Of a DNA stretch of 64,000 nt, positions 10,159 through 19,903 are shown one piece after another. The DNA is from Pseudomonas graminis (GTDB lineage Bacteria > Pseudomonadota > Gammaproteobacteria > Pseudomonadales > Pseudomonadaceae): the NCBI RefSeq assembly GCF_002093745.1, contig NZ_MTSB01000002.1, positions 62,001-126,000 on the forward strand. Direction: 5' to 3'. Every line of letters begins with the position of its first letter. The stretch's first letter is position 1. The notes beneath the pieces are model-generated. The model saw only the letters and a list, made by a program, of their open reading frames with translations, had not been told where the DNA came from and made no database searches. The position numbers and the translations under genes are program-made.

Positions 10159-10770
10159 ATGTCCTACACCTTGCCCGCACTGCCTTACGCCTACGATGCG
10201 CTTGAGCCGCATATCGACGCGCAAACCATGGAAATTCACTACACCCGGCACCATCAGACGTACATCAACAACTTGAATGCGGCAGTCGAAGGGACTGAGT
10301 TTGCCGACTGGTCCGTCGAAAAACTGGTGGCCAGTGTCAGTCAGTTACCCGAGAGCCTGCGTCCGGCAGTCATCAATCAGGGGGGCGGTCACGCCAATCA
10401 TTCGCTGTTCTGGGAGGTCATGGTGCCCAATGGCGGCGGATCACCTCACGGTCCTGTTGCAGACGCCATAGATCAGCAACTGGGCGGCTTCGAGCGTTTC
10501 AAGGACGCCTTCACCAAGGCTGCGTTGACCCGTTTCGGCAGTGGCTGGGCCTGGCTGAGCGTTACACCGGACAAAAAGCTCATCGTTGAAAGCAGTGGCA
10601 ACCAGGACAGCCCGTTGATGAACGGCAACACACCGATTCTGGGTCTGGATGTATGGGAACACGCCTACTACTTGCGGTATCAGAACCGTCGCCCTGAATA
10701 CATCAATGCGTTTTACAACGTGATCAACTGGAACGAGGTCGCCCGACGCTATGCAGCCGCACTGGCCTGA
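10159..10770 (+). CDS. sodA: Manganese superoxide dismutase
   Basis: Cytoplasmic enzyme converting superoxide to peroxide and oxygen, 203 aa. Metal ligands are visible as His27 (IHYTRHHQ), the second His of [10 protein letters not shown] (about residue 81), and Asp/His of [10 protein letters not shown]. The Gln in SSGNQDSPL is the position that favours Mn over Fe in this family. A Mn enzyme behind a Fur box makes sense: it is expected when iron is scarce and Fe-SOD cannot be loaded. The start follows the TPR-like gene after 1 nt. Confidence 0.95.
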   Translation: MSYTLPALPYAYDALEPHIDAQTMEIHYTRHHQTYINNLNAAVEGTEFADWSVEKLVASVSQLPESLRPAVINQGGGHANHSLFWEVMVPNGGGSPHGPVADAIDQQLGGFERFKDAFTKAALTRFGSGWAWLSVTPDKKLIVESSGNQDSPLMNGNTPILGLDVWEHAYYLRYQNRRPEYINAFYNVINWNEVARRYAAALA

Positions 10771-10781
10771 CAAGGTTGCCT

Positions 10782-10907
10782 ATGCGTCCTGAACGCCTCG
10801 CCATCCGCCCCGTGAGGCGGTTGCGTCTGATCGTCGGGACGGTTTTGTTTCTGGCGGGAATGGCGTTGCTGGCAGGGCAGGGCCTGAGTGCGTTGCGCGG
10901 CGGATAA
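10782..10907 (+). pseudogene. 41-codon hydrophobic ORF, possible N-terminal remnant of a ZIP-type transporter
   Basis: An ATG 11 nt after the sodA stop opens a 41-codon frame: a basic N-terminus (RPVRRLRL) followed by one strongly hydrophobic segment (VGTVLFLAGMALLAGQGL), then TAA. In P. aeruginosa a ZIP-family metal transporter gene lies between sodA and ptsO. The position and one-helix layout suggest this is its truncated start. No further membrane-helix coding is visible in the 42 nt before ptsO. It could instead be a genuine small membrane protein. Too short to decide from sequence alone. Confidence 0.4.
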
Positions 10908-10949
10908 AGCGCTGGCGTGAGGGTTTGCAGGTGGGGCTGGCGCGAGGGC

Positions 10950-11222
10950 TTACTCGCCCTCGTCGAACTTGTTATTGATCAGCTCGATCAGTCCGTCCAG
11001 CGCTTCCTTTTCGAATTCGCCCTCGGTGTGCAGATGGATATCGGTGCCCTTGCCCGCAGCCAGCATCATCACGGCCATGATGCTTTTGCCATCGACCATG
11101 GCTTCCGGCGTGCGACCGACCCTGATCTTGCAGGGAAACTTGCCTGCTACACCGACGAATTTGGCCGCGGCGCGGGCGTGCAGCCCCAGTTTGTTGATGA
11201 TGGTGATTTCGCAAGCGGGCAT
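10950..11222 (-). CDS. ptsO: Nitrogen PTS phosphocarrier NPr (PtsO)
   Basis: HPr-like phosphocarrier of 90 aa that passes phosphate from EI-Ntr (PtsP) to EIIA-Ntr (PtsN) to regulate nitrogen, carbon and potassium responses. The phospho-accepting His lies in INKLGLHARAAAKF, and the conserved GKSIMAVM segment corresponds to the regulatory-site helix of HPr. The start is ATG 11222 (MPACEITI) behind AAAGGA. The longer frame reaching 11270 overlaps rapZ and has no support. It is last in the rpoN-hpf-ptsN-rapZ-ptsO series. A CGAGGGC/GCCCTCG hairpin (10943-10962) covers its stop codon. Confidence 0.95.
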   Translation of the reverse strand: MPACEITIINKLGLHARAAAKFVGVAGKFPCKIRVGRTPEAMVDGKSIMAVMMLAAGKGTDIHLHTEGEFEKEALDGLIELINNKFDEGE

Positions 11223-11238
11223 CGCAGAAAAAATCCTT

Positions 11239-12096
11239 TCAGCTGAGGTCGCGGTGGCGAACCTGAACATTTTTGAGTGATTGTTGCAAGACCTGACCGA
11301 GCCGTTCGGTCAGGTAGACGGAGCGGTGATGCCCGCCAGTGCAGCCGATGGCAATGGTAACGTATGAACGATTGCTGGCTGCGAAGCGTGGCAGCCATTT
11401 ATTGAGGTAGGAGAAGATGTCCTGAAACATCTCTTCTACGTCAGGCTGCACCGACAGGTAGTCGATGACCGGCTGCTCAAGGCCCGAATGGTCACGCAGT
11501 TCAGGCTTCCAGTAGGGGTTTGGCAGGCAGCGCACATCGAACACCAGGTCTGCATCGACGGGCATGCCACGCTTGAAGCCGAAAGACTCGATAAGGAACG
11601 CAGTACCTGGCTCGGGCTTGTTCAGCAAGCGCAGTTTGAGCGCATCGCGCAGCTGGTAGAGGTTCAGGTGAGTGGTGTTGATCTTGAGGTCGGCCAGATC
11701 GATGATCGGGCCGAGCAGCGTGGTCTCGTCCCGTATTGCCTCGGCCAGTGAGCGGTCGACCGTACTCAACGGGTGGCGACGTCGGGTCTCCGAAAAGCGC
11801 TTGAGCAGGGTTGATTCGTCTGCATCGAGGTACAGCACGTCGCACTGGATATTGCGCGAGCGCACTTCATCCAGCATTTGCGGAAATCGGGTCAGGTGGC
11901 TTGGCAGATTGCGCGCATCAATCGAAACCGCCAGTAATGGCTCGGCCAGTTCGGTGTTGATCAATGCGCGCTCGGCCAGTTCGGGCAGCAGGCCGGCCGG
12001 GAGGTTATCGACACAGTAGAAGCCGCTGTCTTCCAATACATCCAGCGCGGTGCTTTTGCCCGAGCCGGAGCGGCCACTGACGATAATCATGCGCAT
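11239..12096 (-). CDS. rapZ: RNase adapter protein RapZ
   Basis: GTP/ATP-binding adapter of 285 aa. In E. coli RapZ binds small RNAs and recruits RNase E to control GlmS, and so amino-sugar supply. The Walker A motif GRSGSGKST is at residues 8-16. The C-terminal domain carries the conserved [16 protein letters not shown] region. It starts 2 nt after the ptsN stop and lies just upstream of ptsO, the standard proteobacterial order. The sRNA targets in pseudomonads are not apparent from this window. Confidence 0.95.
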   Translation of the reverse strand: MRMIIVSGRSGSGKSTALDVLEDSGFYCVDNLPAGLLPELAERALINTELAEPLLAVSIDARNLPSHLTRFPQMLDEVRSRNIQCDVLYLDADESTLLKRFSETRRRHPLSTVDRSLAEAIRDETTLLGPIIDLADLKINTTHLNLYQLRDALKLRLLNKPEPGTAFLIESFGFKRGMPVDADLVFDVRCLPNPYWKPELRDHSGLEQPVIDYLSVQPDVEEMFQDIFSYLNKWLPRFAASNRSYVTIAIGCTGGHHRSVYLTERLGQVLQQSLKNVQVRHRDLS

Positions 12097-12098
12097 GG

Positions 12099-12566
12099 TC
12101 AGGGTTTTCCGCTCTGTGCGTCGAGCACGACTTGATAAAGCGCTTCACTGCTTTTAGCACCGCGCAGGCGTTCACGCATATCACTGCGGTCGAGCATGCT
12201 GGCGATCTGGCGCAGCAATTCCAGGTGCTCATCGGTAGCGGCTTGCGGAACCAGCAGTACAAACAGCAGGTCGACCGGCGCACCGTCGATGGCATCGAAG
12301 TCAACCGGGGTGGCGAGATGCATGACTGCGCTGACAGGCTGCGCACAGGCGGCCAGACGGCAGTGAGGAATGGCGATACCGTTGCCGAAACCGGTCGATC
12401 CCAGTTTTTCGCGGGCAACAAGGCTTGCAAATACCGTCTCCGAATCCATGCCCGGTACTTCACGACCGATCAGGTTGGCGATTTCTTCGAGTACACGTTT
12501 TTTGCTGCCGCCCGGCGCGTTCACTATCGAACGGCCGGGGGTCAGGATATTTTCAATTCGTATCAT
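12099..12566 (-). CDS. ptsN: Nitrogen regulatory EIIA protein PtsN
   Basis: EIIA-Ntr of the nitrogen phosphotransferase system, 155 aa, cytoplasmic. It accepts phosphate from NPr on the His within [10 protein letters not shown], and in its two states regulates enzymes, K+ transport and sigma-54-dependent promoters. The PTS EIIA type-2 domain spans nearly the whole protein. It lies 11 nt after hpf in the rpoN cluster, consistent with co-regulation with sigma-54. Confidence 0.95.
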   Translation of the reverse strand: MIRIENILTPGRSIVNAPGGSKKRVLEEIANLIGREVPGMDSETVFASLVAREKLGSTGFGNGIAIPHCRLAACAQPVSAVMHLATPVDFDAIDGAPVDLLFVLLVPQAATDEHLELLRQIASMLDRSDMRERLRGAKSSEALYQVVLDAQSGKP

Positions 12567-12577
12567 TTGAATGGGCG

Positions 12578-12886
12578 TTAGCGAGCGGCCGCACCTTTAA
12601 GGATGCTTTGCTGCTTTTCCTTATGCTTGAGCAATTGTCTGTCGAGCTTGTCAGTGAGCAGATCGATAGCCGCATACATGTCGTCATGTTGCGCATTGGC
12701 AACCACCTCCCCACCGTGGATGTGCAGGGTGGCTTCGATCTTCTGTTGAAGCTTCTCGACCGCCATCGTGACCTGCACGTTCGTAATCTTGTCAAAATGC
12801 CCTTCGAGCTTCTTGAGCTTGAGCTCAATGTATTCACGAAGGGGCTTGGTCACTTCCAGTTGGTGTCCACTGATGTTGACTTGCAT
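12578..12886 (-). CDS. hpf: Ribosome hibernation promoting factor (short HPF)
   Basis: Short-form HPF/YfiA-family protein, 102 aa. It binds the 30S decoding channel in stationary phase and promotes 100S dimers with RMF. The start is ATG 12886 (MQVNISGHQLEV). Upstream in-frame starts to 12964 would run into the rpoN stop region. Conserved features are the basic helix LREYIELKLKKLEGHF and the sequence DMYAAIDLLTDKLDRQLLKHK. It lies directly downstream of rpoN, as in most gammaproteobacteria. Confidence 0.95.
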   Translation of the reverse strand: MQVNISGHQLEVTKPLREYIELKLKKLEGHFDKITNVQVTMAVEKLQQKIEATLHIHGGEVVANAQHDDMYAAIDLLTDKLDRQLLKHKEKQQSILKGAAAR

Positions 12887-12960
12887 ACAGTTTCTCCTTT
12901 GCCAGTGCATAAAGCGGCAGGCGTAGTGCCTGTCACCGGGACGCTGTGGCTCTGCCTGCA

Positions 12961-14454
12961 TCACATCAATCGCTTACGCTCACTGGAAGGCGCTATCCCG
13001 AGTGATTCGCGGTATTTGGCGACTGTGCGACGGGCTACTTGAATGCCTTGTGCCTCCAGTAGACCAGCGATCTTGCTATCACTCAACGGCTTTTTCTGAT
13101 TTTCCGCAGCGACCAGTTTTTTGATGATTGCGCGGATCGCCGTAGACGAGCATTCGCCGCCTTCGGAGGTGCTCACATGGCTCGAGAAGAAGTATTTCAG
13201 CTCGTAAATGCCGCGTGGGGTGTGCATGAACTTCTGGGTGGTCACGCGAGAGATGGTCGACTCGTGCATGCCCACGGCTTCGGCAATGTCATGCAGGACG
13301 AGGGGCTTCATGGCCTCGTCGCCGTATTCGAGAAAGCCTCGCTGGTGTTCAACGATCTGGGTGGCCACTTTCATCAGAGTTTCGTTGCGGCTCTGCAGGC
13401 TCTTGATGAACCAGCGGGCTTCCTGCAACTGATTGCGCATGAATGTGTTGTCTGCGCTGGTATCGGCGCGACGCACGAAACCGGCGTATTGCGGATTGAC
13501 GCGCAGACGCGGCACGGACTCCTGATTGAGTTCGACCAGCCAGCGCTCATTGTCTTTGCGCACGATCACGTCAGGAATGACGTATTCGGCTTCCGTGGAC
13601 TCGATTTGCGACCCCGGGCGTGGGTTGAGGCTCTGGACCAGCTCGATGACCTGGCACAGCTCGTCTTCCTTGAGCTTCATGCGCCGCATCAACTGGCCGT
13701 AGTCACGGCTCCCCAACAGGTCGATGTAGTCGTTGACCAGACGTTGTGCTTCTGACAGCCACGGCGTCTTGGCCGGTAACTGGCGCAGTTGCAGCAGCAG
13801 GCATTCGCTCAGGTTGCGGGCGCCGATACCGGTCGGTTCGAATTGCTGAATGCGATGCAGGACGGCTTCTACTTCGTCGAGCTCGATGTCCAGTTCTGGG
13901 TCGAACGACTCGAGGATTTCTTCGAGCGTCTCGTCCAGATAACCCTGATTGTTGATGCAGTCGATCAGTGTGACGGCAACCAGGCGGTCCTTGTCGGACA
14001 TCGGCGCAACATTCAGTTGCCACAGCAGGTGGCTTTGCAGGCTTTCGCCGACCGAAGTGCGGGTGGTGAAGTCCCACTCGTCGTCATCGTTGCTCGGCAG
14101 GCTGCTGGCGCTGGTCTGGTAAACGTCTTCCCACGCGGTATCAACCGGCAGCTCGTTCGGGATGCGCTCGCTCCATTCGCCGTCCTCCAGGTTGTCCACG
14201 GTAGGGGCGGATTCCTGATAAGTCGGTTCCTGAACGTCTGGATTGGGCTTTTGTTCGATGTTGTCGGCAAGCGGATCGGAGTTGTCGAAGTCGTCGCCTT
14301 CTTCCTGCCGCTCCAGCATAGGGTTTGACTCCAGCGCCTCCTGAATCTCCTGCTGGAGGTCCAGAGTGGAAAGCTGAAGTAAGCGGATTGCCTGTTGCAG
14401 CTGCGGTGTCATCGTCAGCTGCTGGCCCATTCTCAAGACTAGCGATGGTTTCAT
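12961..14454 (-). CDS. rpoN: RNA polymerase sigma-54 factor
   Basis: Alternative sigma factor for nitrogen, motility and, in P. syringae, type III secretion (via HrpRS and hrpL). The 497-aa protein has the Gln/Leu-rich activator-responsive region I at the N-terminus ([19 protein letters not shown]), an acidic region II, the core-binding domain, and the C-terminal RpoN box [10 protein letters not shown], which contacts the -24 element. The start is ATG 14454 ([10 protein letters not shown]); a frame to 14496 adds 14 residues. It lies between lptB and hpf. Confidence 0.97.
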   Translation of the reverse strand: MKPSLVLRMGQQLTMTPQLQQAIRLLQLSTLDLQQEIQEALESNPMLERQEEGDDFDNSDPLADNIEQKPNPDVQEPTYQESAPTVDNLEDGEWSERIPNELPVDTAWEDVYQTSASSLPSNDDDEWDFTTRTSVGESLQSHLLWQLNVAPMSDKDRLVAVTLIDCINNQGYLDETLEEILESFDPELDIELDEVEAVLHRIQQFEPTGIGARNLSECLLLQLRQLPAKTPWLSEAQRLVNDYIDLLGSRDYGQLMRRMKLKEDELCQVIELVQSLNPRPGSQIESTEAEYVIPDVIVRKDNERWLVELNQESVPRLRVNPQYAGFVRRADTSADNTFMRNQLQEARWFIKSLQSRNETLMKVATQIVEHQRGFLEYGDEAMKPLVLHDIAEAVGMHESTISRVTTQKFMHTPRGIYELKYFFSSHVSTSEGGECSSTAIRAIIKKLVAAENQKKPLSDSKIAGLLEAQGIQVARRTVAKYRESLGIAPSSERKRLM

Positions 14455-14530
14455 GGCAGGGGCTAAACACCTTATTCGCCGGCGCACACGCGCCATCTAC
14501 TACAGGCGCCGGAGCGCCATCATTAAGCAA

Positions 14531-14536
14531 ATTATA
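14531..14536 (-). promoter_or_regulatory. Candidate -10 element of the rpoN promoter
   Basis: Reading the minus strand, a perfect TATAAT lies 77 nt upstream of the rpoN start. The hexamer 17 nt before it is poor, so this is a tentative call. About 40 nt further upstream an AT-rich segment is flanked by TGACA (14570-14574) and TGTCA (14585-14589), a possible regulator site. Confidence 0.4.
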
Positions 14537-14636
14537 TGCCTGAAACCTGTACCTTTGCCTAGAGCGTTATGACAAATAAAATAATGTCAATACGCTGCTC
14601 AGGCTTCGAGCGCCGCGATGTGTTGGCGGCAGTCGA

Positions 14637-15362
14637 TCAAAGGCGGAATTCGTGACCGAGATAGACTTCCTTCACGAGCTGATTCGCAAGAATGGTCTCT
14701 GAATCACCTTCTGCAATCAGCTGTCCATCATTGACGATGTAGGCCGTTTCGCAGATGTCCAGCGTTTCACGAACGTTGTGGTCAGTGATCAGTACACCGA
14801 TGCCTTTGGCTTTCAGGTGGTGAATGATCTGCTTGATGTCGCCCACCGAGATCGGGTCCACGCCTGCAAACGGTTCATCCAGCAGGATGAATTTCGGCGC
14901 GGTGGCCAAGGCACGGGCGATTTCGACGCGGCGACGCTCGCCACCCGACAGGCTCATGCCCAGGTTGTCGCGGATGTGGGTGATGTGAAACTCCTGCAGG
15001 AGGCTTTCCAGCTCCTTGCGGCGCCCGGCGGCGTCGAGTTCCTTGCGGGTCTCGAGGATCGCCATGATGTTGTCGGACACGGACAGCTTGCGGAAGATCG
15101 AGGCTTCCTGCGGCAAGTACCCGATGCCTGCGCGTGCGCGACCGTGCATCGGCTGGTGGCTGACGTCCAGGTCGTCGATCAGCACTCGGCCCTGATCGGC
15201 ACGAACCAGGCCGACGATCATGTAGAAGCAGGTGGTCTTGCCAGCACCGTTAGGGCCGAGCAAGCCGACGATCTGGCCGCTGTCGATGGAAATGCTCACA
15301 TCGCGCACGACCTGTCGGCCCTTATAGCTTTTAGCCAGATGCTGGGCTTTGAGCGTCGCCAT
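14637..15362 (-). CDS. lptB: LPS export ABC transporter ATP-binding protein LptB
   Basis: Cytoplasmic ATPase that powers extraction of lipopolysaccharide from the inner membrane with LptFG and LptC. The 241-aa protein has Walker A (GPNGAGKTT), the ABC signature (LSGGERRR), Walker B with catalytic Glu (ILLDEPFAG) and the switch His (ITDHN). Its start abuts the lptA stop with no gap, so translation is coupled. lptF/lptG are not in this window. Confidence 0.97.
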   Translation of the reverse strand: MATLKAQHLAKSYKGRQVVRDVSISIDSGQIVGLLGPNGAGKTTCFYMIVGLVRADQGRVLIDDLDVSHQPMHGRARAGIGYLPQEASIFRKLSVSDNIMAILETRKELDAAGRRKELESLLQEFHITHIRDNLGMSLSGGERRRVEIARALATAPKFILLDEPFAGVDPISVGDIKQIIHHLKAKGIGVLITDHNVRETLDICETAYIVNDGQLIAEGDSETILANQLVKEVYLGHEFRL

Positions 15363-15911
15363 TTACTGGGCCTTCTGCGGTTGATCGGTTTTCTTTTTAG
15401 GCTGGATGACCATGTCGATACGCGGACGTGGTGTGGTCAACTTGGTGCCACCATTGGCCCGTCCTGCGCTGACGACCTGTCTGACCGTGTCGTAGACGAT
15501 TTTCTCGCCTTCGGACGTGTTGCCGTCATTGATGACCTTGGCCTTGTCGATCAGGACAATGCGGTCCTGCCCGGCGTAATACTGAATCGTGACGGCGTAG
15601 GCCTGCACGATCGGTTTGTCCGGCGCAGGCTTTTGCTCGTAATAGGCCAGATTGCCGACGGACGTGAACACGTCGACTTCGCCTTGGGCATTACGCGTGA
15701 TGGTCACGGTGTTGCCGGTGACCTTCATCGAACCCTGGGTGATGATGACGTTGCCCTTGTACGTTGCAACGCCTTTCTTGTCATCGAGCTGAGCGTCGTC
15801 AGACTGGATGTGGATCGGCTGATCGCGGTCGGTTGGCAGGGACCAGGCGCTCGCGCTTCCCAGTGCTGCGCCCAGGCCGAGCAATAAAGGAAGAGTTTTA
15901 ACGAGACTCAT
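15363..15911 (-). CDS. lptA: LPS transport periplasmic protein LptA
   Basis: Periplasmic bridge protein of the Lpt machine (OstA domain), 182 aa. A Sec signal peptide is visible at the N-terminus (LPLLLGLGAALGSASA), with likely cleavage around residue 22. The following beta-jellyroll contains the typical IQSDDAQLDDKKG and YKGNVIITQG strands. The Lys-rich C-terminus (QPKKKTDQPQKAQ) is probably unstructured. It overlaps the end of lptC by 14 nt and abuts lptB. Confidence 0.95.
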   Translation of the reverse strand: MSLVKTLPLLLGLGAALGSASAWSLPTDRDQPIHIQSDDAQLDDKKGVATYKGNVIITQGSMKVTGNTVTITRNAQGEVDVFTSVGNLAYYEQKPAPDKPIVQAYAVTIQYYAGQDRIVLIDKAKVINDGNTSEGEKIVYDTVRQVVSAGRANGGTKLTTPRPRIDMVIQPKKKTDQPQKAQ

Positions 15912-16470
15912 ACTGTCCTCTTACGTTGGAGAGCAGGTCCATCCTGCTGTCTTTCAAATACGCTTTCATTCCCTTGGCTGTAGTGACACCGCCCGCGCCG
16001 TCGATTCTAACGTCTTGGTCGGTCTCCGCATATTGCTTCTGAGGGAATACGGTCATGCGACTACTGGTGATAATAGTCGTACGTTGTTTTTCATCGGTGC
16101 GCTCGACACGGACGGCATCGATCAACTCGACCTGATCGCCAGCAGACGACACTTCGCCCCGTTTGCTCTGCACGTGCCAGGGGAATTCACCGCCACGGTA
16201 CATGTGCAGGTTGGGTGTCGTCAGCAGGCTCACGTCGGTGGCCTTTACATGCTCTACCTTATCGGCAGTCATGTCGTACTGAAGTTTGCCGTCGGGCAAG
16301 TACTGCACGCTGCGGGTATTGATTGCATAGTAGTCGATGACGGTGTCGTCAACGGCCCCCACAGGTTGATCCATAAAGCTTTCCGGGCTGATATTCCAGT
16401 AGCCGACCGCTGCCAGCAGCACTGCCAGCACCCCGAAAAGCAGGAACTTCCGAATTTTTTTAGTGAACAT
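15898..16470 (-). CDS. lptC: LPS export protein LptC
   Basis: Bitopic inner-membrane protein of 190 aa that receives LPS from LptBFG and passes it to LptA. One N-terminal membrane helix is visible at about residues 7-25 (FLLFGVLAVLLAAVGYW), followed by a periplasmic OstA-like beta domain (LptC/YrbK family). It starts 8 nt after the kdsC stop and overlaps lptA, showing that Kdo synthesis and LPS export are one transcription unit. Confidence 0.94.
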   Translation of the reverse strand: MFTKKIRKFLLFGVLAVLLAAVGYWNISPESFMDQPVGAVDDTVIDYYAINTRSVQYLPDGKLQYDMTADKVEHVKATDVSLLTTPNLHMYRGGEFPWHVQSKRGEVSSAGDQVELIDAVRVERTDEKQRTTIITSSRMTVFPQKQYAETDQDVRIDGAGGVTTAKGMKAYLKDSRMDLLSNVRGQYESR

Positions 16471-16478
16471 AATGGCTT

Positions 16479-17018
16479 CTATAAATAGGCGGAGTGAGCC
16501 GCTTCAAGGTTGCCTTGCGCACTCAGAATCAGTTCGCAGAATTCGCGTGCCGCCCCTTCGCCGCCTCGCGCCGTGGTTATTCCGTGTGCATGTTCGCGTA
16601 CAAAGCTTGCCGCATTCGCAACGGCCATGCCCAGACCGACGCGTCGAATGACTGGCAAGTCTGGCAGATCATCGCCCAGATAGGCGACTTGTTCGTAATC
16701 AAGTTTCAACTCGGCGAGCAATTGATCCAGGACGACCAGTTTGTCTTCGCGTCCCTGAAACAGATGCGCAATGCCCAGGCTCTTCGCCCGGCGCTCGACA
16801 ATCGCAGTCTTGCGGCCACTGATAATGGCCGTGGTCACGCCTGAGGCTATCAGCATTTTTATGCCTTGGCCGTCCAGCGTGTTGAATGTCTTGATCTCGC
16901 TGCCATCTTCCAGAAAATAAAGACGACCGTCAGTCAGTACGCCGTCGACATCGAAAACGGCCAGCTTGATAGGCTTGCCGCGCTGCATGAGGTTCTGGGT
17001 CATCGCTTCGGTTTCCAT
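16479..17018 (-). CDS. kdsC: 3-deoxy-D-manno-octulosonate 8-phosphate phosphatase KdsC
   Basis: HAD-family phosphatase that releases inorganic phosphate from Kdo-8-phosphate in LPS core synthesis; 179 aa. The nucleophile/acid motif DVDGVLTDG is near residue 22, and the later motifs AIISGRKT and YLGDDLPDLPV complete the HAD site. The chosen ATG at 17018 overlaps the kdsD stop by one base (TAATG), a classical coupled restart; an internal ATG five codons later is possible. No cap domain, as usual for the tetrameric C0-type HAD. Confidence 0.95.
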   Translation of the reverse strand: METEAMTQNLMQRGKPIKLAVFDVDGVLTDGRLYFLEDGSEIKTFNTLDGQGIKMLIASGVTTAIISGRKTAIVERRAKSLGIAHLFQGREDKLVVLDQLLAELKLDYEQVAYLGDDLPDLPVIRRVGLGMAVANAASFVREHAHGITTARGGEGAAREFCELILSAQGNLEAAHSAYL

Positions 17019-17992
17019 TACATGACGCCTGCGCGCAAGAGATCCTGCAGGTTGAATGCGCCCACAGGCCGGTCGTTCTGGTCTACGACCACCAGTGCGC
17101 CGATCTTGTGGTCTTCCATGATTTTCAGTGCTTCAGCGGCGAGCATCTCTGCATGGACCGTCTTGCCATGCACCGTCATGACTTCGTCGATGGTGGTTTG
17201 ACGAATATCGACAGGGCGGTCCAGCGTTCTGCGCAGGTCGCCGTCCGTGAATATGCCGGCAAGTGTGCCATCGGTTTCCAGAATGGCCGTCATGCCCAGG
17301 CCCTTGCGGGTCATTTCCAGCAGCGCGTCCCTTAACAGGGTGCCGCGTTGCACGCTGGGCAGTGCGTCACCGGAATGCATGACGTTTTCGACCTTGAGCA
17401 GCAGGCGACGACCCAGTGCGCCACCCGGATGGGAGAAGGCGAAGTCTTCGGCAGTGAAACCCCGTGCGTCGAGCAGCGCCACGGCCAGGGCGTCGCCCAT
17501 GACCAGCGCGGCGGTGGTCGAAGAGGTCGGTGCCAGGTTGAGCGGGCAGGCTTCGTGCGCCACGCGGGCATTCAGGTTGACGTCCGCAGCCTTGGCCAGA
17601 ATCGAATCGGGGTCGCCGGTCAGGCTGATCATCTTGATGCCCAGGCGCTTGATCAGCGGCAGCAACGTCACGATCTCGTGGGTGCTGCCGGAATTGGACA
17701 GCGCGAGAATGATGTCATCGCGAGTGATCATGCCCATGTCACCGTGACTGGCCTCGGCCGGATGCACGAAGAACGACGTGGTGCCGGTGCTCGCCAGTGT
17801 GGCTGCGATCTTGTTGCCGATGTGTCCGGACTTGCCCATGCCGACCACGACAACCCGCCCCTTGCTGGCCAGGATCATTTCACACGCGCGCACAAAATCC
17901 CCGTCCAGGCGTTCAAGCAAGCCTTGTATGGCTTCTATCTCGAGACGAATGGTGCGTTGCGCCGAATGGATCAGGTCACTGGATTGGTTCAT
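17018..17992 (-). CDS. kdsD: D-arabinose 5-phosphate isomerase KdsD
   Basis: Interconverts ribulose 5-phosphate and arabinose 5-phosphate, the first step to Kdo. The 324-aa protein has an N-terminal SIS sugar-isomerase domain (GMGKSGHIGNKIAATLASTG at about residues 51-70) and two C-terminal CBS domains (from about residue 205). It is the first gene of the kdsD-kdsC-lptC-lptA-lptB series and is divergent from mlaF. Confidence 0.96.
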   Translation of the reverse strand: MNQSSDLIHSAQRTIRLEIEAIQGLLERLDGDFVRACEMILASKGRVVVVGMGKSGHIGNKIAATLASTGTTSFFVHPAEASHGDMGMITRDDIILALSNSGSTHEIVTLLPLIKRLGIKMISLTGDPDSILAKAADVNLNARVAHEACPLNLAPTSSTTAALVMGDALAVALLDARGFTAEDFAFSHPGGALGRRLLLKVENVMHSGDALPSVQRGTLLRDALLEMTRKGLGMTAILETDGTLAGIFTDGDLRRTLDRPVDIRQTTIDEVMTVHGKTVHAEMLAAEALKIMEDHKIGALVVVDQNDRPVGAFNLQDLLRAGVM

Positions 17993-18296
17993 GTCTGGAA
18001 GAGGTCAGCCTGCTGAAAGGCGGCGATTATAGCGGTAATGAACGATTCCCTCACGTCTGATCGTCGTTGTGTTGTTTTTAAACGAATTTCCTACGCAACT
18101 GCGGGTCTGTATCCCTGCCTCTGGCCATAACATTGTGGTACAGAATATTTTAACGAATACCTGAACCGGTCGGTTCTCTTCTTGGGGGCGGTTGGCGGCG
18201 GTGATATAGTTCGCGGCTTGTTCGGCCTGCCTGGACAGCTTTTCTGCCTCCACTGTCCGGTGGCCGAGGGCGGTGGCTGTATCGCAAGGAGTTTAG
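17993..18296. promoter_or_regulatory. Divergent kdsD/mlaF promoter region
   Basis: This 304-nt gap holds no gene. For the plus strand, TTGGGG (18182-18187) and TATAGT (18205-18210) are 17 nt apart, a good sigma-70 promoter about 85 nt before mlaF. For the minus strand, a TATAAT -10 lies at 18026-18031, about 35 nt before the kdsD start, with only a weak -35. AAGGAG directly before ATG 18297 is the mlaF ribosome site. Confidence 0.55.
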
Positions 18297-19106
18297 ATGA
18301 GTCCTGATGACGCCTATGCGGTCGAGTTGAAAGGTGTGTCTTTCAAACGCGGTACGCGCAGCATTTTCAATAACGTTGATATTCGTATTCCGCGGGGCAA
18401 GGTCACCGGGATCATGGGGCCGTCGGGTTGTGGCAAGACTACCTTGCTGCGCCTGATGGGCGCCCAGTTGCGCCCGAGCGCAGGTCAGGTGTGGGTCAAC
18501 GGCCAGAACCTGCCGGAGCTGTCGCGCAGCGACCTGTTCGATGCACGCAAGCAGATGGGCGTGCTGTTTCAGAGCGGCGCACTGTTTACCGATCTGGACG
18601 TTTTCGAAAACGTCGCCTTTCCGCTGCGTGTGCATACCGAGCGGCCGGAAGAAATGATCGGCGACATCGTGCTGCTCAAGCTCCAGGCTGTCGGCCTGCG
18701 TGGCGCGGTAGAACTGATGCCGGACGAACTGTCGGGCGGCATGAAGCGCCGTGTGGCACTGGCCCGGGCGATTGCGCTCGATCCGCAGATTCTCATGTAT
18801 GACGAACCCTTCGTCGGGCAGGATCCGATTGCGATGGGGGTGCTGGTGCGCCTTATCCGCTTGCTCAACGATGCGCTGGGCATCACCAGTATCGTGGTGT
18901 CTCACGACCTCAGCGAGACGGCGAGCATTGCCGACTATCTATACGTCGTGGGTGACGGGCAGGTGCTGGGGCAGGGTACGCCTCAGGAACTGATGTCTTC
19001 GGACAATCCGCGCATTCGTCAATTCATGACCGGCGAGCCCGATGGCCCTGTGCCGTTTCACTATCCGGCGCCGGATTTTCGCGAAGATCTATTGGGGAAG
19101 CGCTGA
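18297..19106 (+). CDS. mlaF: Phospholipid transport ATP-binding protein MlaF
   Basis: ATPase of the MlaFEDB ABC complex, which moves phospholipids between the membranes and keeps outer-membrane asymmetry (Ttg2A in pseudomonads, linked to solvent and antibiotic tolerance). 269 aa with Walker A (GPSGCGKTT), signature ([14 protein letters not shown]) and Walker B (ILMYDEPF). The stop overlaps the mlaE start by one base (TGATG). Confidence 0.96.
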   Translation: MSPDDAYAVELKGVSFKRGTRSIFNNVDIRIPRGKVTGIMGPSGCGKTTLLRLMGAQLRPSAGQVWVNGQNLPELSRSDLFDARKQMGVLFQSGALFTDLDVFENVAFPLRVHTERPEEMIGDIVLLKLQAVGLRGAVELMPDELSGGMKRRVALARAIALDPQILMYDEPFVGQDPIAMGVLVRLIRLLNDALGITSIVVSHDLSETASIADYLYVVGDGQVLGQGTPQELMSSDNPRIRQFMTGEPDGPVPFHYPAPDFREDLLGKR

Positions 19107-19903
19107 TGCGCAATAAGTCACTGATGGACCGGGTCCGCCTGCTGGGGCGTTCGGCCATCGATATCGTTGCTGTTCTGGGCCGTTCCGGTCTGTTTCTGGT
19201 GCATGCCTTGCTGGGGCGCGGCGGTGCGGGCAGCAGTTTTCAGTTGCTGATCAAACAGCTGTATTCCGTCGGTGTCATGTCGCTGGTCATCATTGTGGTG
19301 TCCGGCGTGTTCATCGGGATGGTGCTGGCGCTGCAGGGCTTCAGCATTCTGGCCAAATACGGTTCCGAGCAGGCCGTCGGGCAGATGGTTGCCCTGACGC
19401 TGTTGCGCGAGCTGGGGCCGGTGGTCACCGCCTTGCTTTTTGCCGGTCGTGCGGGGTCTGCGCTGACTGCCGAGATCGGCAACATGAAGTCCACCGAGCA
19501 ATTGTCGAGCCTTGAGATGATCGGTGTCGATCCGCTCAAGTACATCGTTGCGCCCCGTTTGTGGGCCGGGTTTATCTCGTTGCCGATTCTGGCGATGATT
19601 TTCAGCGTGGTGGGTATCTGGGGCGCTTCCTGGGTAGCGATCGACTGGCTGGGAGTCTATGACGGTTCTTTCTGGTCGAACATGCAGAACAGCGTTTCTT
19701 TCACGAACGATGTGCTCAATGGGGTGATCAAAAGCGTCGTATTTGCCTTCGTGGTGACATGGATTGCCGTTTTCCAGGGTTATGACTGCGATCCCACTTC
19801 CGAGGGGATCAGCCGCGCGACAACCAAGACCGTCGTATACGCCTCGTTGGCCGTGCTGGGACTGGACTTTATTTTGACCGCCTTGATGTTTGGAGATTTC
19901 TGA
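19106..19903 (+). CDS. mlaE: Phospholipid transport permease MlaE
   Basis: Polytopic inner-membrane permease of the Mla complex, 265 aa, with about five to six hydrophobic segments (for example [20 protein letters not shown] and the C-terminal [16 protein letters not shown]). The conserved MlaE motif region [20 protein letters not shown] is present. It is coupled to mlaF and mlaD by one-base TGATG overlaps. Confidence 0.96.
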   Translation: MRNKSLMDRVRLLGRSAIDIVAVLGRSGLFLVHALLGRGGAGSSFQLLIKQLYSVGVMSLVIIVVSGVFIGMVLALQGFSILAKYGSEQAVGQMVALTLLRELGPVVTALLFAGRAGSALTAEIGNMKSTEQLSSLEMIGVDPLKYIVAPRLWAGFISLPILAMIFSVVGIWGASWVAIDWLGVYDGSFWSNMQNSVSFTNDVLNGVIKSVVFAFVVTWIAVFQGYDCDPTSEGISRATTKTVVYASLAVLGLDFILTALMFGDF

